A stretch of 64,000 nucleotides of DNA from Fluviicola sp. (lineage in GTDB: Bacteria > Bacteroidota > Bacteroidia > Flavobacteriales_D > Crocinitomicaceae): NCBI RefSeq assembly GCF_029266855.1, contig NZ_JAQSWB010000010.1, positions 56,809 to 120,808 of the forward strand. Reading direction: 5' to 3'. Within the stretch, counting starts at the first letter, position 1. The number at the start of each line of letters is the position of its first letter. The notes below the pieces were generated by a model. It was not told the DNA's origin, did no database searches, and saw only the letters and a list, made by a program, of their open reading frames with translations. Positions 51,320-61,145 of this stretch are shown in pieces. A program made the position numbers and the translations under genes.

Positions 51320-54300
51320 TCAGATTAGGTTTTTTAGTAACGTGTTTTTCTTTATTCCTGAATCATTCTCTTTTTGCTCAGGTTCCAACTTCTCCGCCGG
51401 CGGGTACAGTCATTACACCAAGTTCCGGTACTTCATTCGCATACGCTTTGACCGGGGGATTGACTTATTCACATACCAACACATCCTGGCCAGCTTTCAA
51501 TACGAATTGTTATGCTTTTGCCTTAAACGATACCTTATTCAATGCAATCAACGGTTTCAACCCTACTCCTTCGGGGGGAGCGTGTACAGGAATGTCAAGC
51601 CTGGTTTACAATGCCGGAATGTCAAACCTGGTAACAGGGACAATCGTGTATACAGGAATAACAAGTTATCGTTATCAAAATATTTCCAGTGCATTTGTTG
51701 TTAATAATGCTGTTCCGGTTCGTGCTACAATAACATTTTCAAGTCCTGTAACCTATTATCCGAATAACACATTTGTGGTACCCGTAACGGGAAACTTTTC
51801 ATATTCCGTTATTTACGAATGTTTATCCCCAACCGATGCACAGTATACCAGCGGATCGGGAAATACCTGGACACCTTCAAAGACCTTGTTCAATAATATG
51901 ATCACAGATCCCAATAATTCGATCTGTGTGAATTTTACTCCCGGTACCTTTACTTTGAATACTGTAAGCGCAACTACTTCACCAACCGGGATTATTTGTC
52001 AGGGAGGAAACATTCAACTAACCGGAGGTGGAACAGGAAACAACCTGACTTTCAACTGGTCCGGACCGAACAGTTTTAGCAGTACAAATTCAAACATAAC
52101 AATCAACAATGCCAGTGCAAGCAATTCCGGAACGTATTTTTTAACAGTAACAGATGACATCGGCTGTTCGAATACAGCACAATCAGTAATCAATGTCCAA
52201 CAAGGGCCTGTAGCATCTGCAGGAGGAACTTCCGTAATCTGTGTCAACACTACAGCGACCGTTAGCGGAGCCTCTTCAGCAAATGGAAGTATTTCCTGGA
52301 CACATAACGGAAGTGGTTCTCTCTCAAACGGGAACACTTTAACTCCAACGTATACCCCATCTTCCTTTGATGCCGGAAATACAGTAGTTTTAACATTGAC
52401 GACAACCAGTAATAATTCATGTGCTCCCGATAACGCACAAGCTGTTTATAATATCATTGTCGAAGGAAATCCAATAGCAGTTGACGGTGTGACAAGCTCT
52501 ATATGCTCAACCACTAACTTTACGGTAACTACCGCTAATGCACAATTCGGGGCAATCAACTGGACACATAACGGGAATGGAATTTTGACGAATGCAACTT
52601 CTGCATCACCTACTTATACTCCAAGTCCTCTGGACGATGGAAATACAGTAGTTTTAACTTTAACCGTTACAAGCAGCAATTCCTGTGCACCCGCAGTCGC
52701 ACAGGCATTTCATGTAATAAATATTACGCCACTTCCCCAGGCAGTTTCCGGTGGTATGGCTACAGTATGTCAAAATAGCTCCGTAACGATTTCCGGTGCA
52801 ACCGCCAATTATGGAACAATCAATTGGAGTCATAACGGATTTGGTTCCCTGACTAATCCGACGTCAATAAATCCAACCTATACTCCTACTGCAGGAGATT
52901 TGGGAAACATTGTCACTCTCACGATGACAGTTTCCAGCAATAATAGCTGTGCTCCGGCAATTGCAACTGCAGATTTTTCCATTACAGTTAACGGCTTACC
53001 AACTGCAACCGTTTCCAACTCATCCAATATTTGTTCCACTTCCAGCGCCACCGTTTCAGGCGTATCAGCTGCAAACGGGACCTTTTCCTGGACACACAAT
53101 GGAAATGGGAGTTTAATTAATTCAACAAGCTTAACCCCAACATACACTCCAACGGCATTAGATGTCGGGAATACTGTATCACTGACATTGACCGTTTCAA
53201 GTAATAATACATGTGCACCTTCATCTGTAACGGCAATTTATACCGTTAATGTAAATCGTTTGCCAACAGCAACTGTTGGAAGTAATGTTACAATCTGTGA
53301 AAGTACTTCTCATGTTGTTACTGGAGCTTCCTTTAACTATGGAACAGCCAACTGGGTTCATAACGGATCAGGAACAATAACGAATGGAAACACCAGTTCT
53401 CCAACTTATACTCCAGGCCCTTCAGATGCTGGAAACTCTGTAACTTTGACATTGAATGTCACAAGTAATAATGCTTGTGCACCATTGGTAGTTAGTAGTC
53501 AATTCAGTTTAAATATTCAACATGCACCCGTTGCCCTGGCCGGAGGTACTACTACTGTCTGTGTTACATCCACCGCACCCGTAACCGGTGCAACCGCAAC
53601 TTACGGAACGATTAATTGGACGCATAACGGTGGTGGTTCATTAACAAACCCAACAGCTTTAGGACCTGTTTATAATCCTGTAGGATCTGACATTGGAAAT
53701 CCGATCACACTGACTCTAACAGTAACCAGTACCAACAGTTGTGCTCCTCAAACGGCATCAGCAGTTTATACTATTAATATTGATCCGCTTCCTTTAGCTA
53801 TTGCCGGTGGTTCAGCAACGATTTGTGCAAATGGCAGCGGAACTGTTTCCGGTGCTGTGGCAATAAATGGAACTTGCAATTGGACCGGGAATGGTTTGGG
53901 TTCAATTTCTGATCCAACGACCACAACACCCACTTATTATCCATCCCTAAGTGAGGTGGGGAGCATTGTTACTTTAACGATGGAAGTATTAAGTAATAAT
54001 ACCTGTATTCCTGCAACGAGTCTTGCTACTTATTCTTTTATAATCGATGGTCCGCCGTCTATTCAGAATTCGAATATTCAGGATACACTCTGTCCGGGAG
54101 CTACAAAAACCGTTGAAGGAATAATAACCGAATACGGAACTTCTTCCTGGTCACACAATGGGACAGGAACTCTCATTAACGGCAATACGAACTCACCAAG
54201 CTACACAGCAGGTCCGGGAGACCTGGGGAATATAGTAACATTGACATTAACAGTTACCAGTAATAATACGTGTGCACCTCAAACCGCGGTGTCAACTGTT

Positions 54301-55305
54301 CAAATCTATGTAAAAGCGAGTGCCAACATTCCAAATATCAACCTCGTCAGTATGACACATGTCCGCTGCAATGGTGATCAAACCGGAAATATTATTTTGA
54401 ATATTACAGGAGGAGCCTCACCCTATACCTATGCATGGAACACAGGTTCAACAAACCAGAACCTGACAAACATACCCGAAGGCATTTATTATCTTGATGT
54501 TACAGATCACCATGGGTGCCTTGCTACCGATACTTTTAAAATAAACGAGCCAGCCGAATTAGTTTATACCGCGGTCATTATTCCTGTAAACTGTTCCACC
54601 TCTACTAATGGAAGTATTACAGTTTCAGCCTCCGGCGGAGTTGGCCCATATAATTACACATGGCGCGATCTGGATGAAGACTCCCCTCAGGTCACTCAAC
54701 TTGCAGCAGGCACTTACAAAGTCTCTATCAGTGATGCGAATGGTTGTAGCAGAACAGAATTTATAACTGTTGGTACATCAGGATCATTAATTGTGGAAGC
54801 GTCACCGGAGGTTGTGAGTGTAAACATTGGAACAGAAATTCCGTTTACCGTCACCGGGGCAACGAGTTATCAATGGTCTCCGGATCAGTATTTATCTTGT
54901 GCCGACTGTGACAATCCCTTATGCGTCCCATCTTCATCAAATAATTATATTGTTACGGGATCTAACCCGAACGGATGTACCGGATTTGATACGGTGATCG
55001 TGAATGTTTTTGTGGACTGCCACAATTTGGCACTACCAAATGTCTTTTCTCCAAACAACAGTGGGCCGCAAGCAAATAACACTTTTGGCTTATTGGGAAC
55101 TTTACCGTGTTTGGAAACCTACCAATTACTGATTTTCAATCGTTGGGGAGAACAGGTTTTCGAAACACAATCCACTGATCTTCTCTGGGATGGAACATTT
55201 AAAGGTCAACCCCAAAATTCCGGTGTTTATTTTTATCGTCTCGACATGAAACTCGTTAATGGTGAAGAAGTTAAAAAATCAGGTAATCTTACATTAATCA
55301 GATGA
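51316..55305 (+). CDS. large T9SS type B adhesin-like protein with eight tandem Ig-like repeats and SprB repeats
   Basis: A 1329-residue surface or secreted protein. After a signal peptide (LVTCFSLFLNHSLFAQ) and an N-terminal region, eight repeats of about 85 residues follow (residues about 295-1000), each with the core G-x-(I/F)-x-W-x-HNG-x-G-(S/T)-L and T-Y-(T/Y)-P...V-T-L-T(V)...N-x-CAP. Then two SprB-like repeats (GGASPYTYAWNTGSTNQNLT and GGVGPYNYTWRDLDEDS) and a CHU_C sorting end (LPNVFSPNNSGPQ, FNRWGEQVFET, TLIR). The gene overlaps the SprF-like gene (ATGA). It is probably involved in adhesion or gliding, by analogy with SprB. Confidence 0.88.
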   Translation: MIRLGFLVTCFSLFLNHSLFAQVPTSPPAGTVITPSSGTSFAYALTGGLTYSHTNTSWPAFNTNCYAFALNDTLFNAINGFNPTPSGGACTGMSSLVYNAGMSNLVTGTIVYTGITSYRYQNISSAFVVNNAVPVRATITFSSPVTYYPNNTFVVPVTGNFSYSVIYECLSPTDAQYTSGSGNTWTPSKTLFNNMITDPNNSICVNFTPGTFTLNTVSATTSPTGIICQGGNIQLTGGGTGNNLTFNWSGPNSFSSTNSNITINNASASNSGTYFLTVTDDIGCSNTAQSVINVQQGPVASAGGTSVICVNTTATVSGASSANGSISWTHNGSGSLSNGNTLTPTYTPSSFDAGNTVVLTLTTTSNNSCAPDNAQAVYNIIVEGNPIAVDGVTSSICSTTNFTVTTANAQFGAINWTHNGNGILTNATSASPTYTPSPLDDGNTVVLTLTVTSSNSCAPAVAQAFHVINITPLPQAVSGGMATVCQNSSVTISGATANYGTINWSHNGFGSLTNPTSINPTYTPTAGDLGNIVTLTMTVSSNNSCAPAIATADFSITVNGLPTATVSNSSNICSTSSATVSGVSAANGTFSWTHNGNGSLINSTSLTPTYTPTALDVGNTVSLTLTVSSNNTCAPSSVTAIYTVNVNRLPTATVGSNVTICESTSHVVTGASFNYGTANWVHNGSGTITNGNTSSPTYTPGPSDAGNSVTLTLNVTSNNACAPLVVSSQFSLNIQHAPVALAGGTTTVCVTSTAPVTGATATYGTINWTHNGGGSLTNPTALGPVYNPVGSDIGNPITLTLTVTSTNSCAPQTASAVYTINIDPLPLAIAGGSATICANGSGTVSGAVAINGTCNWTGNGLGSISDPTTTTPTYYPSLSEVGSIVTLTMEVLSNNTCIPATSLATYSFIIDGPPSIQNSNIQDTLCPGATKTVEGIITEYGTSSWSHNGTGTLINGNTNSPSYTAGPGDLGNIVTLTLTVTSNNTCAPQTAVSTVQIYVKASANIPNINLVSMTHVRCNGDQTGNIILNITGGASPYTYAWNTGSTNQNLTNIPEGIYYLDVTDHHGCLATDTFKINEPAELVYTAVIIPVNCSTSTNGSITVSASGGVGPYNYTWRDLDEDSPQVTQLAAGTYKVSISDANGCSRTEFITVGTSGSLIVEASPEVVSVNIGTEIPFTVTGATSYQWSPDQYLSCADCDNPLCVPSSSNNYIVTGSNPNGCTGFDTVIVNVFVDCHNLALPNVFSPNNSGPQANNTFGLLGTLPCLETYQLLIFNRWGEQVFETQSTDLLWDGTFKGQPQNSGVYFYRLDMKLVNGEEVKKSGNLTLIR

Positions 55306-56336
55306 AAAAGATTTCCGTTTACATATTACTTCTGGCTCAGGTCATTGCAAAAAATGTTTCAGCTCAGGATACTCATTTTGCCCAAACCGAGTATGCACCA
55401 ATGCTGTTAAACCCAGCTTTAACGGGAGCTTTTTCCCATATGCAGCTTATTGCAAATTATAGAAATCAATGGAATAGCATTGCTTCTCCATATCAAACTA
55501 TTGCGGCTTCTTTTGATATCCGTTTACAGCGTATGGATGCGGATAACAATAGTTTTGTTGCACTTGGATTAAACTTTTTCAATGATGTGGCCGGCGATAT
55601 GAAAGTGACCACCAACCAATTTAACCTGGATTTGGCATACCATCTTAAAATGGGCAGATACAGCGTCTTAAGAATTGGTGTCTACGGCGGAATGAATCAG
55701 CGTATTTTGGACCCCAACAGGGGAAACTGGGCGAGTCAATTCGATGGGAATGCGATTAACTCCGGTATAGCAAGCGGTGAAAGTTTTGGTTCCTACAATC
55801 ACGTATTTATGGATGCAGGTGCCGGAATTGCCTATACTTTCAGAAAAATGAAATATTCCGTAAATAATAATATCAATAACAATGTAAATTGTGGTCTTGC
55901 GGCTTACCATGCCAATCAACCGTCATCATCCTTCATTTCATTGCCACAGGATAAACTGGCAATGCGCATCTCGGGGTTCATAAATAGTTCGTTCAACGTA
56001 CCCAACACACCATTAGCTGTACAACCAGCCGTTTACATGCAATTTCAGTCGAAGTATTCGGAAGTTATGTTTGGAACTTATTTGCGCTACAATATTCGTG
56101 AAGCTTCGCATTTTACCGGATCAATCAAACCGGTTGCCGCAGCACTCGGGTTATTTAGCCGTTACAAAGATGCTTTTGTTGCAAAGGGATATTTTCAATT
56201 CCATCAATTCTCTGTTGGACTTGCCTATGATTTTAATCTTTCCCGTCTGACCCCCGTATCAAAATCCCGCGGTGGATTTGAAGTTTTTCTTCGCTTCAAT
56301 TTAGATGACCGATTGAATAACCCGTCTCTGTGGTGA
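55302..56336 (+). CDS. PorP/SprF-family outer-membrane protein
   Basis: A 344-residue PorP/SprF-type protein with a signal peptide (ISVYILLLAQVIAKNVSAQ) and the start block HFAQTEYAPMLLNPALTGAF, which is the family signature. The rest is strand-rich, fitting an outer-membrane barrel. SprF is required for export of SprB in F. johnsoniae, and such genes usually follow their type B partner, as here with an ATGA overlap. The pair therefore forms a cargo/partner unit. Confidence 0.9.
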   Translation: MKKISVYILLLAQVIAKNVSAQDTHFAQTEYAPMLLNPALTGAFSHMQLIANYRNQWNSIASPYQTIAASFDIRLQRMDADNNSFVALGLNFFNDVAGDMKVTTNQFNLDLAYHLKMGRYSVLRIGVYGGMNQRILDPNRGNWASQFDGNAINSGIASGESFGSYNHVFMDAGAGIAYTFRKMKYSVNNNINNNVNCGLAAYHANQPSSSFISLPQDKLAMRISGFINSSFNVPNTPLAVQPAVYMQFQSKYSEVMFGTYLRYNIREASHFTGSIKPVAAALGLFSRYKDAFVAKGYFQFHQFSVGLAYDFNLSRLTPVSKSRGGFEVFLRFNLDDRLNNPSLW

Positions 56337-56406
56337 TTTAACTAAGGATGAAAAGATTCAAAGTTTAAACCTTCAATTTTAGCATAAAAATCACAGTAAA
56401 TTAAAA

Positions 56407-56426
56407 AAGGCATCTTTCGACGCCTT
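56407..56426. terminator. bidirectional terminator between SprF-like gene and pruA
   Basis: 8-bp stem with one G-U/mismatch: on the minus strand AAGGCGTC-GAAA-GATGCCTT followed by TTTT, with a GAAA tetraloop. Confidence 0.85.
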
Positions 56427-56451
56427 CTTCTCAATTAATTATTATCATTTC

Positions 56452-58080
56452 CTATCCCAAGAATGGATATTTGTAATCAGTCGGTGGAACGAATGTTTCT
56501 TTAATTGTTCTGGCAGAAACCCAACGCAATAAATTCATTGCTGCTCCGGCTTTATCATTTGTTCCCGAACCTCTAGCACCACCGAATGGTTGCTGACCAA
56601 CAACGGCACCAGTAGGTTTGTCGTTAATATAAAAGTTTCCTGCAGCATTTTCAAGCGCTTTTGTAGCCACCTGAATAGCATAACGATCATTCGAGATAAT
56701 AGAACCTGTCAGGGCGTATTCAGAAGTCTCATCCAATAATTTCAAAGTCTCCTCGAATTGGTTTTCAGGATACACATAAATCGTTAAAACCGGTCCGAAG
56801 ATTTCCTCACACAATGTTCTGAATTTAGGATTTGTAGTAACAATCACAGTTGGTTCAATGAAATATCCCAAGGATTTATCGTATCCGCCACCAACGATGA
56901 TTTCCGCATCAGATTGTGCTTTTGCATAATCAATAAACCCTGCAATTTTATCAAAAGCACGTTCATCGATTACCGCATTAATAAAGTTGGATGAATCTTC
57001 CGGGGAACCCATTTTGAATGATTTCACCTGGTTCACCAAAATTTCTTTTACTTCCGCCCAAAGATTCGATGGAATATATGAACGGGAAGCCGCAGAACAT
57101 TTTTGTCCCTGGAACTCGAATGCCCCCCTGGATAAAGCGGTTGCTACTTCAGCCGCATTTGCACTTTTGTGAACCATTACGAAGTCCTTTCCTCCTGTTT
57201 CACCAACGATACGCGGATAAGCTCTGTAATTTTCAATATTGTTCCCGATTTCTTTCCACAAATGGCGGAAAACTCCGGTTGAACCCGTAAAGTGTAAGCC
57301 AGCCAAGTGTTTGCTTTTGAAAATGACATCTCCGGCAACGGGCCCATCGACAGAAATCATATTGATGACTCCATCCGGAACACCAGCTGCTCTGAAAACT
57401 TCCATAATCACTTGTGCAGAATACATTTGAGATTCAGCAGGTTTCCAAACGATAACGTTACCCATCATCGCAGGAGCTGCGCATAAATTTGCTGCAATTG
57501 ACGTAAAATTGAATGGTGTAAGAGCAAAAACGAATCCTTCCAAAGGACGGTATTCTAATCTGTTCCACATACCAGGCAGTGATTCCGGCTGATCCTTGTA
57601 AATCTGCGTCATATATTGAACGTTGAAACGGAAGAAATCAATCAATTCACAAGCCGCATCAATTTCTGCCTGCATTACATTCTTGGATTGCCCCAACATC
57701 GTTGCAGCATTCATTTTATTTCTGAAAGGTCCGGCAAGTAAATCTGCTGCTTTCAAAAAGATTGCCGCACGTTGTTCCCATGGTAAATTCGCCCATTGTT
57801 CACGAGCTTTCATCGCAGCATCAATAGCCATCGAAACATGTGATGCATCACCGTAATTGAAATGTCCCAACACTTTCTTGTGATCGTGCGGAGGAGACAT
57901 CGGTTTTTTATTATTGGTCTTAACCAATTCAGAACCGATATACATCGGGATATCGATTGGTTCCTGATTCAGGAGTTTTTTATATTCAGAGATCAAAGCT
58001 GTATGCTCGGAACTTCCCGGAACATAAGCCTTCACTGGTTCATTAATTGCTTTAGGAACCGTAAATAACGCGTTTGACAT
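56452..58080 (-). CDS. pruA: L-glutamate gamma-semialdehyde dehydrogenase (delta-1-pyrroline-5-carboxylate dehydrogenase)
   Basis: A 542-residue aldehyde dehydrogenase that oxidises glutamate semialdehyde to glutamate in proline catabolism. FTPFNFTSIAANL, HFTGSTGVF, the catalytic Glu in RIVGETGGKDFV and Cys in FEFQGQKCSAASR, and GVVGQQPFGGARGSGTNDKAG are diagnostic. ATG 58080 is used. proline dehydrogenase is not adjacent. Promoter and terminator flank it, so it is monocistronic. Confidence 0.94.
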   Translation of the reverse strand: MSNALFTVPKAINEPVKAYVPGSSEHTALISEYKKLLNQEPIDIPMYIGSELVKTNNKKPMSPPHDHKKVLGHFNYGDASHVSMAIDAAMKAREQWANLPWEQRAAIFLKAADLLAGPFRNKMNAATMLGQSKNVMQAEIDAACELIDFFRFNVQYMTQIYKDQPESLPGMWNRLEYRPLEGFVFALTPFNFTSIAANLCAAPAMMGNVIVWKPAESQMYSAQVIMEVFRAAGVPDGVINMISVDGPVAGDVIFKSKHLAGLHFTGSTGVFRHLWKEIGNNIENYRAYPRIVGETGGKDFVMVHKSANAAEVATALSRGAFEFQGQKCSAASRSYIPSNLWAEVKEILVNQVKSFKMGSPEDSSNFINAVIDERAFDKIAGFIDYAKAQSDAEIIVGGGYDKSLGYFIEPTVIVTTNPKFRTLCEEIFGPVLTIYVYPENQFEETLKLLDETSEYALTGSIISNDRYAIQVATKALENAAGNFYINDKPTGAVVGQQPFGGARGSGTNDKAGAAMNLLRWVSARTIKETFVPPTDYKYPFLG

Positions 58081-58099
58081 AGTATACATTTTTGCATTA

Positions 58100-58128
58100 C
58101 AAATGTACACATAATGCTTTGAGTTCAA
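58100..58128 (-). promoter_or_regulatory. promoter of pruA (TTG-N18-TACATTTG)
   Basis: -7 box TACATTTG at 58100-58107 and TTG at 58126-58128, one base short of the optimal spacing. Confidence 0.55.
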
Positions 58129-58184
58129 GCATCAGATTCAAGGCATATTATTGAACTTCCATGGTTAATTCAAAAGATTGTTCT

Positions 58185-58192
58185 TATGTTTG
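58185..58192 (+). promoter_or_regulatory. -7 box TATGTTTG for the TPR gene
   Basis: Consensus TAnnTTTG ends 23 bases before ATG 58216. Confidence 0.5.
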
Positions 58193-58215
58193 GTATATTG
58201 TATTTAAACTCACTT

Positions 58216-59481
58216 ATGAAGATTCTGGTATCCATTATTCTTTTTTCAGCGTGCTCTCATTTCTGGTCATTCGCTCAATCCTATGATTATAAAAAACAAT
58301 GGGAACTACTAAACAAAGGGAATGAAAGTGAGCGAATTGAAGCCGCTAAAAAGCTAAGTCTGTATTATCAATCAGAATCCATTGATTCGCTTCGGATGGT
58401 TGGTGAGACCCTCTTCTTTTATGGAATAGACAATCATTATCAGCCTGCCATTGAATTCGGGAAAATAACACTCGCCGAGTTTTATGTTATGAACGGCCGG
58501 ATAAATGATGGAATTGTGATGGCTAAAGCAACACTTCCAAGCTTGCAGGAACGAGGTGACATGGCATTGTTGAGTAATGTATGCAGAATCATCGCTTCCG
58601 GTTATCGAAAACTGGATGATGGAAATTCTTCCATGCTCTGGGCAAAAAAAGCTATTGCATATAATAAGGACAACATAGAGTCAACTGATAAAACAGAAGG
58701 GATTATTTCTTTGGCTGAAGCATATCTTTTGCAAAACAAAGAGAAACTGGCTATTAAAACATACCAGGATTATATTTCAAAAGCTGTTAAATCAAAGAAT
58801 TATCGTGGATTAAGTACAGCTTATGCCCGTTTGGGTGATATTTACAGGATTTCAGAAAAATTCAGCCTGGCAGAAAAGTTTTTTAAGCTTTCATACCAAA
58901 TGGCCCGGAAAACAAACCTGACTTCTCCAAAAGCACATGCTTTAAACAACCTGGCCATCGTTTATTTTGAAAAAGGAGATACGACAAATGCACGGGTTCA
59001 CTTCCAAAAAGCTTTGGTATTAAGGGAATCGGTAAATGACGTGAAATCCATTTCAGAAAGTTTATATAATCTGGGAGATTACCATTTTTATATCGAACAA
59101 TATTCAAAAGCACTTTTTTGGTATCAGAAATCGACTGACCTGGCTAAAAGAAATTCACTCCTAAAAGAAGAAAAAGATGGTTTATTGGCAATTGCACAGG
59201 TCTACAAGGAAATGCAGCAATTTGATGAATCTACCAAACATTTGGAACAGGCGATTGCCATTTCAGGTGACCTAAAACTCCAGCAGAGTTCAGATGATGA
59301 AGATCTGACAAACCTGCAACATGAAATTTGGAGGACTGACTTTGAGGAATTTAAAACGGCAGAAATTAAGAGTGAATCTTCTTTCCAGGTTTACCTGCTT
59401 TTAATCGCTGTAATCGGCTTGTCTATCGCTGTCATTTTATTGTTCATTAAACTCAACAAAACCAGGAAACAATTTAATTAA
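58216..59481 (+). CDS. exported TPR protein with C-terminal membrane helix
   Basis: A 421-residue protein: signal peptide (ILVSIILFSACSHFWSFAQ), then about six tetratricopeptide repeats (for example YRGLSTAYARLGDIYRISEK, HALNNLAIVYFEKGDTTNAR, SESLYNLGDYHFYIEQYSKA) and a C-terminal membrane segment (VYLLLIAVIGLSIAVILLFI) ending in a short basic tail. The layout is that of Bacteroidota TPR sensor proteins that in other genes carry a kinase or LuxR domain; here the output domain is absent. Its stop overlaps the apaG stop by eight bases on the other strand. Confidence 0.78.
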   Translation: MKILVSIILFSACSHFWSFAQSYDYKKQWELLNKGNESERIEAAKKLSLYYQSESIDSLRMVGETLFFYGIDNHYQPAIEFGKITLAEFYVMNGRINDGIVMAKATLPSLQERGDMALLSNVCRIIASGYRKLDDGNSSMLWAKKAIAYNKDNIESTDKTEGIISLAEAYLLQNKEKLAIKTYQDYISKAVKSKNYRGLSTAYARLGDIYRISEKFSLAEKFFKLSYQMARKTNLTSPKAHALNNLAIVYFEKGDTTNARVHFQKALVLRESVNDVKSISESLYNLGDYHFYIEQYSKALFWYQKSTDLAKRNSLLKEEKDGLLAIAQVYKEMQQFDESTKHLEQAIAISGDLKLQQSSDDEDLTNLQHEIWRTDFEEFKTAEIKSESSFQVYLLLIAVIGLSIAVILLFIKLNKTRKQFN

Positions 59482-59866
59482 GTTTTCCCGGGAAATTCAA
59501 TTGAAAAACAGGAATATCAACTTTGAACAGCTGCCCCGTTTCTATATTCTTAAAGGTATAAAACCCATGCATGGAGCCCATTTCCGATTTCAATTCACAA
59601 CCGCTGGTATATTGATATAATTCTCCTGATTCCAATACGGGCTGTTGTCCGACAACACCTTCTCCACTCACGTGAATCGTTGGATTCAGGGAATCAAAAA
59701 TAAACCAATCGCGATGAAGCAATTGAACAGTGAACTGATTTTGATTTTCAATATCAATTCGATAGCTGAAGAAATAACTTGAGTCCGTAGTTTGAGAAAC
59801 ATCTGCCCGAAACTGAGTGGAAACCCTAATCAAAACTCCTTCCGTAAGCGCGGTTATCTGTGTCAT
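59474..59866 (-). CDS. apaG: ApaG protein (Co2+/Mg2+ efflux-associated, DUF525)
   Basis: A 130-residue single domain of the ApaG family with a fibronectin-III-like fold: FFSYRIDIENQNQFTVQLLHRDWFI, VSGEGVVGQQPVLESGELYQYTSG and MGSMHGFYTF are conserved blocks. The link to cation efflux comes from genetics in other bacteria; the biochemical role is unsettled. Convergent with the TPR gene, with eight bases of overlap. Confidence 0.88.
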   Translation of the reverse strand: MTQITALTEGVLIRVSTQFRADVSQTTDSSYFFSYRIDIENQNQFTVQLLHRDWFIFDSLNPTIHVSGEGVVGQQPVLESGELYQYTSGCELKSEMGSMHGFYTFKNIETGQLFKVDIPVFQLNFPGKLN

Positions 59867-60048
59867 ATTTATTGCACTTGTGACGAAGAAAGTTAGTGAC
59901 TTAAATCAAGGTAGGCAAATTTTTCACATTTTTTATTGAACTAAATTCTCAAATCTCAAGCTGTCAGCTGATTCCAAAAAATAACTAATAATGGAACAAT
60001 CTGATGAAAGTCACCTAAAATATCTACTGTTCAAGACGAATTAAATTC

Positions 60049-60056
60049 TATTTTTG
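60049..60056 (+). promoter_or_regulatory. -7 box TATTTTTG for the paaE-like operon
   Basis: Consensus TAnnTTTG ends 16 bases before the ATG at 60073. Confidence 0.5.
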
Positions 60057-60072
60057 TACTCAAAAACCAGAA

Positions 60073-61143
60073 ATGACTCCGAAGTTTCATCCTTTAGTTG
60101 TTCAAGATGTCCGAAAGGAAACTGATGACACTGTTTCAATTGCTTTTGAAATCCCTTCCGATTTAACAAATGATTATCAGTTTGTTTCCGGTCAATACAT
60201 TACCATTCGTAAGATAATGAACGGGGAGGAACTCAGACGTTCTTATTCAATTTGTACTACACCGAAAGATGGTGAATTACGGGTTGCTGTGAAGCGTGTG
60301 GAAGACGGTCAGTTTTCTTCTTGGGCAACAACGGATCTGAAGTCCGGAGAAGTTTTGGATGTAATGACTCCTAGCGGGCATTTCCAACTTCTTCCCGAAA
60401 TTTCAGCTTCGCGAAATTATGCACTTTTTGCAGCCGGTAGTGGAATTACACCTATTATATCAATTGCAAAAACAATCCTTTCGGAGGAACCAATGAGCAC
60501 CGTAACGCTTGTTTACGGTAATAAGGGCTTTGCCAGCATCATTTTCAGAGAGGAATTAGAAGCTTTAAAGAACAAATACATTAATCGCTTTCAATTAATT
60601 CATGTCCTAAGCCGCGAAAGTTTGGGAAATCCACTTCAAAAAGGTCGAATAGACAAAGAAAAAGTGGAGTTGATCGGGCGAACTTTACTTCGGGGTGAAC
60701 ACATTGATGCAGTCTACACTTGCGGACCGGAAGATATGATCCACGCCGTGAAGAATGCAATGATGGAATCAGGTGTTCCGGAAAATAAAATTCATTTCGA
60801 ATTATTTGGAACAAAAACGGCGGGCTCCCAAACCAAAATTATTGTTCCGAAAGATCAGGACGTATTGGCCAAAGTGACTATCATTTTGGATGGAGATCAT
60901 ATAGAAGTAGATTTAAATACAGCCGGTACATCTATCTTGGAAGCAGGTTATGCTGCCGGGGCGGATTTGCCATTTGCATGTAAAGGCGGTGTTTGCTGTA
61001 CCTGCAAAGCTAAAATATTGGAAGGAAGTGCGGTGATGGATGTCAATTACGCACTTGAGAAAGATGAAGTGGAAGCAGGCTATATTTTAACTTGTCAGGC
61101 GCATCCTACTTCAGAAAAATTAACAGTATCATTTGACGATTAA
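60073..61143 (+). CDS. paaE: PaaE-like phenylacetyl-CoA epoxidase reductase, copy 1
   Basis: A 356-residue NAD(P)H oxidoreductase with FAD, nicotinamide and plant-type 2Fe-2S domains in order. RSYSIC (56-61) binds FAD, GSGITP (122-127) nucleotide, and Cys303, 308, 311 and 341 (CKGGVC-x2-C...ILTCQ) ligate the cluster. This arrangement is typical of PaaE, which passes electrons to PaaA. It is about 9 kb from paaABCD, not next to it. The next gene is a close paralogue starting two bases after this stop. Confidence 0.82.
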   Translation: MTPKFHPLVVQDVRKETDDTVSIAFEIPSDLTNDYQFVSGQYITIRKIMNGEELRRSYSICTTPKDGELRVAVKRVEDGQFSSWATTDLKSGEVLDVMTPSGHFQLLPEISASRNYALFAAGSGITPIISIAKTILSEEPMSTVTLVYGNKGFASIIFREELEALKNKYINRFQLIHVLSRESLGNPLQKGRIDKEKVELIGRTLLRGEHIDAVYTCGPEDMIHAVKNAMMESGVPENKIHFELFGTKTAGSQTKIIVPKDQDVLAKVTIILDGDHIEVDLNTAGTSILEAGYAAGADLPFACKGGVCCTCKAKILEGSAVMDVNYALEKDEVEAGYILTCQAHPTSEKLTVSFDD

Positions 61144-61145
61144 TT

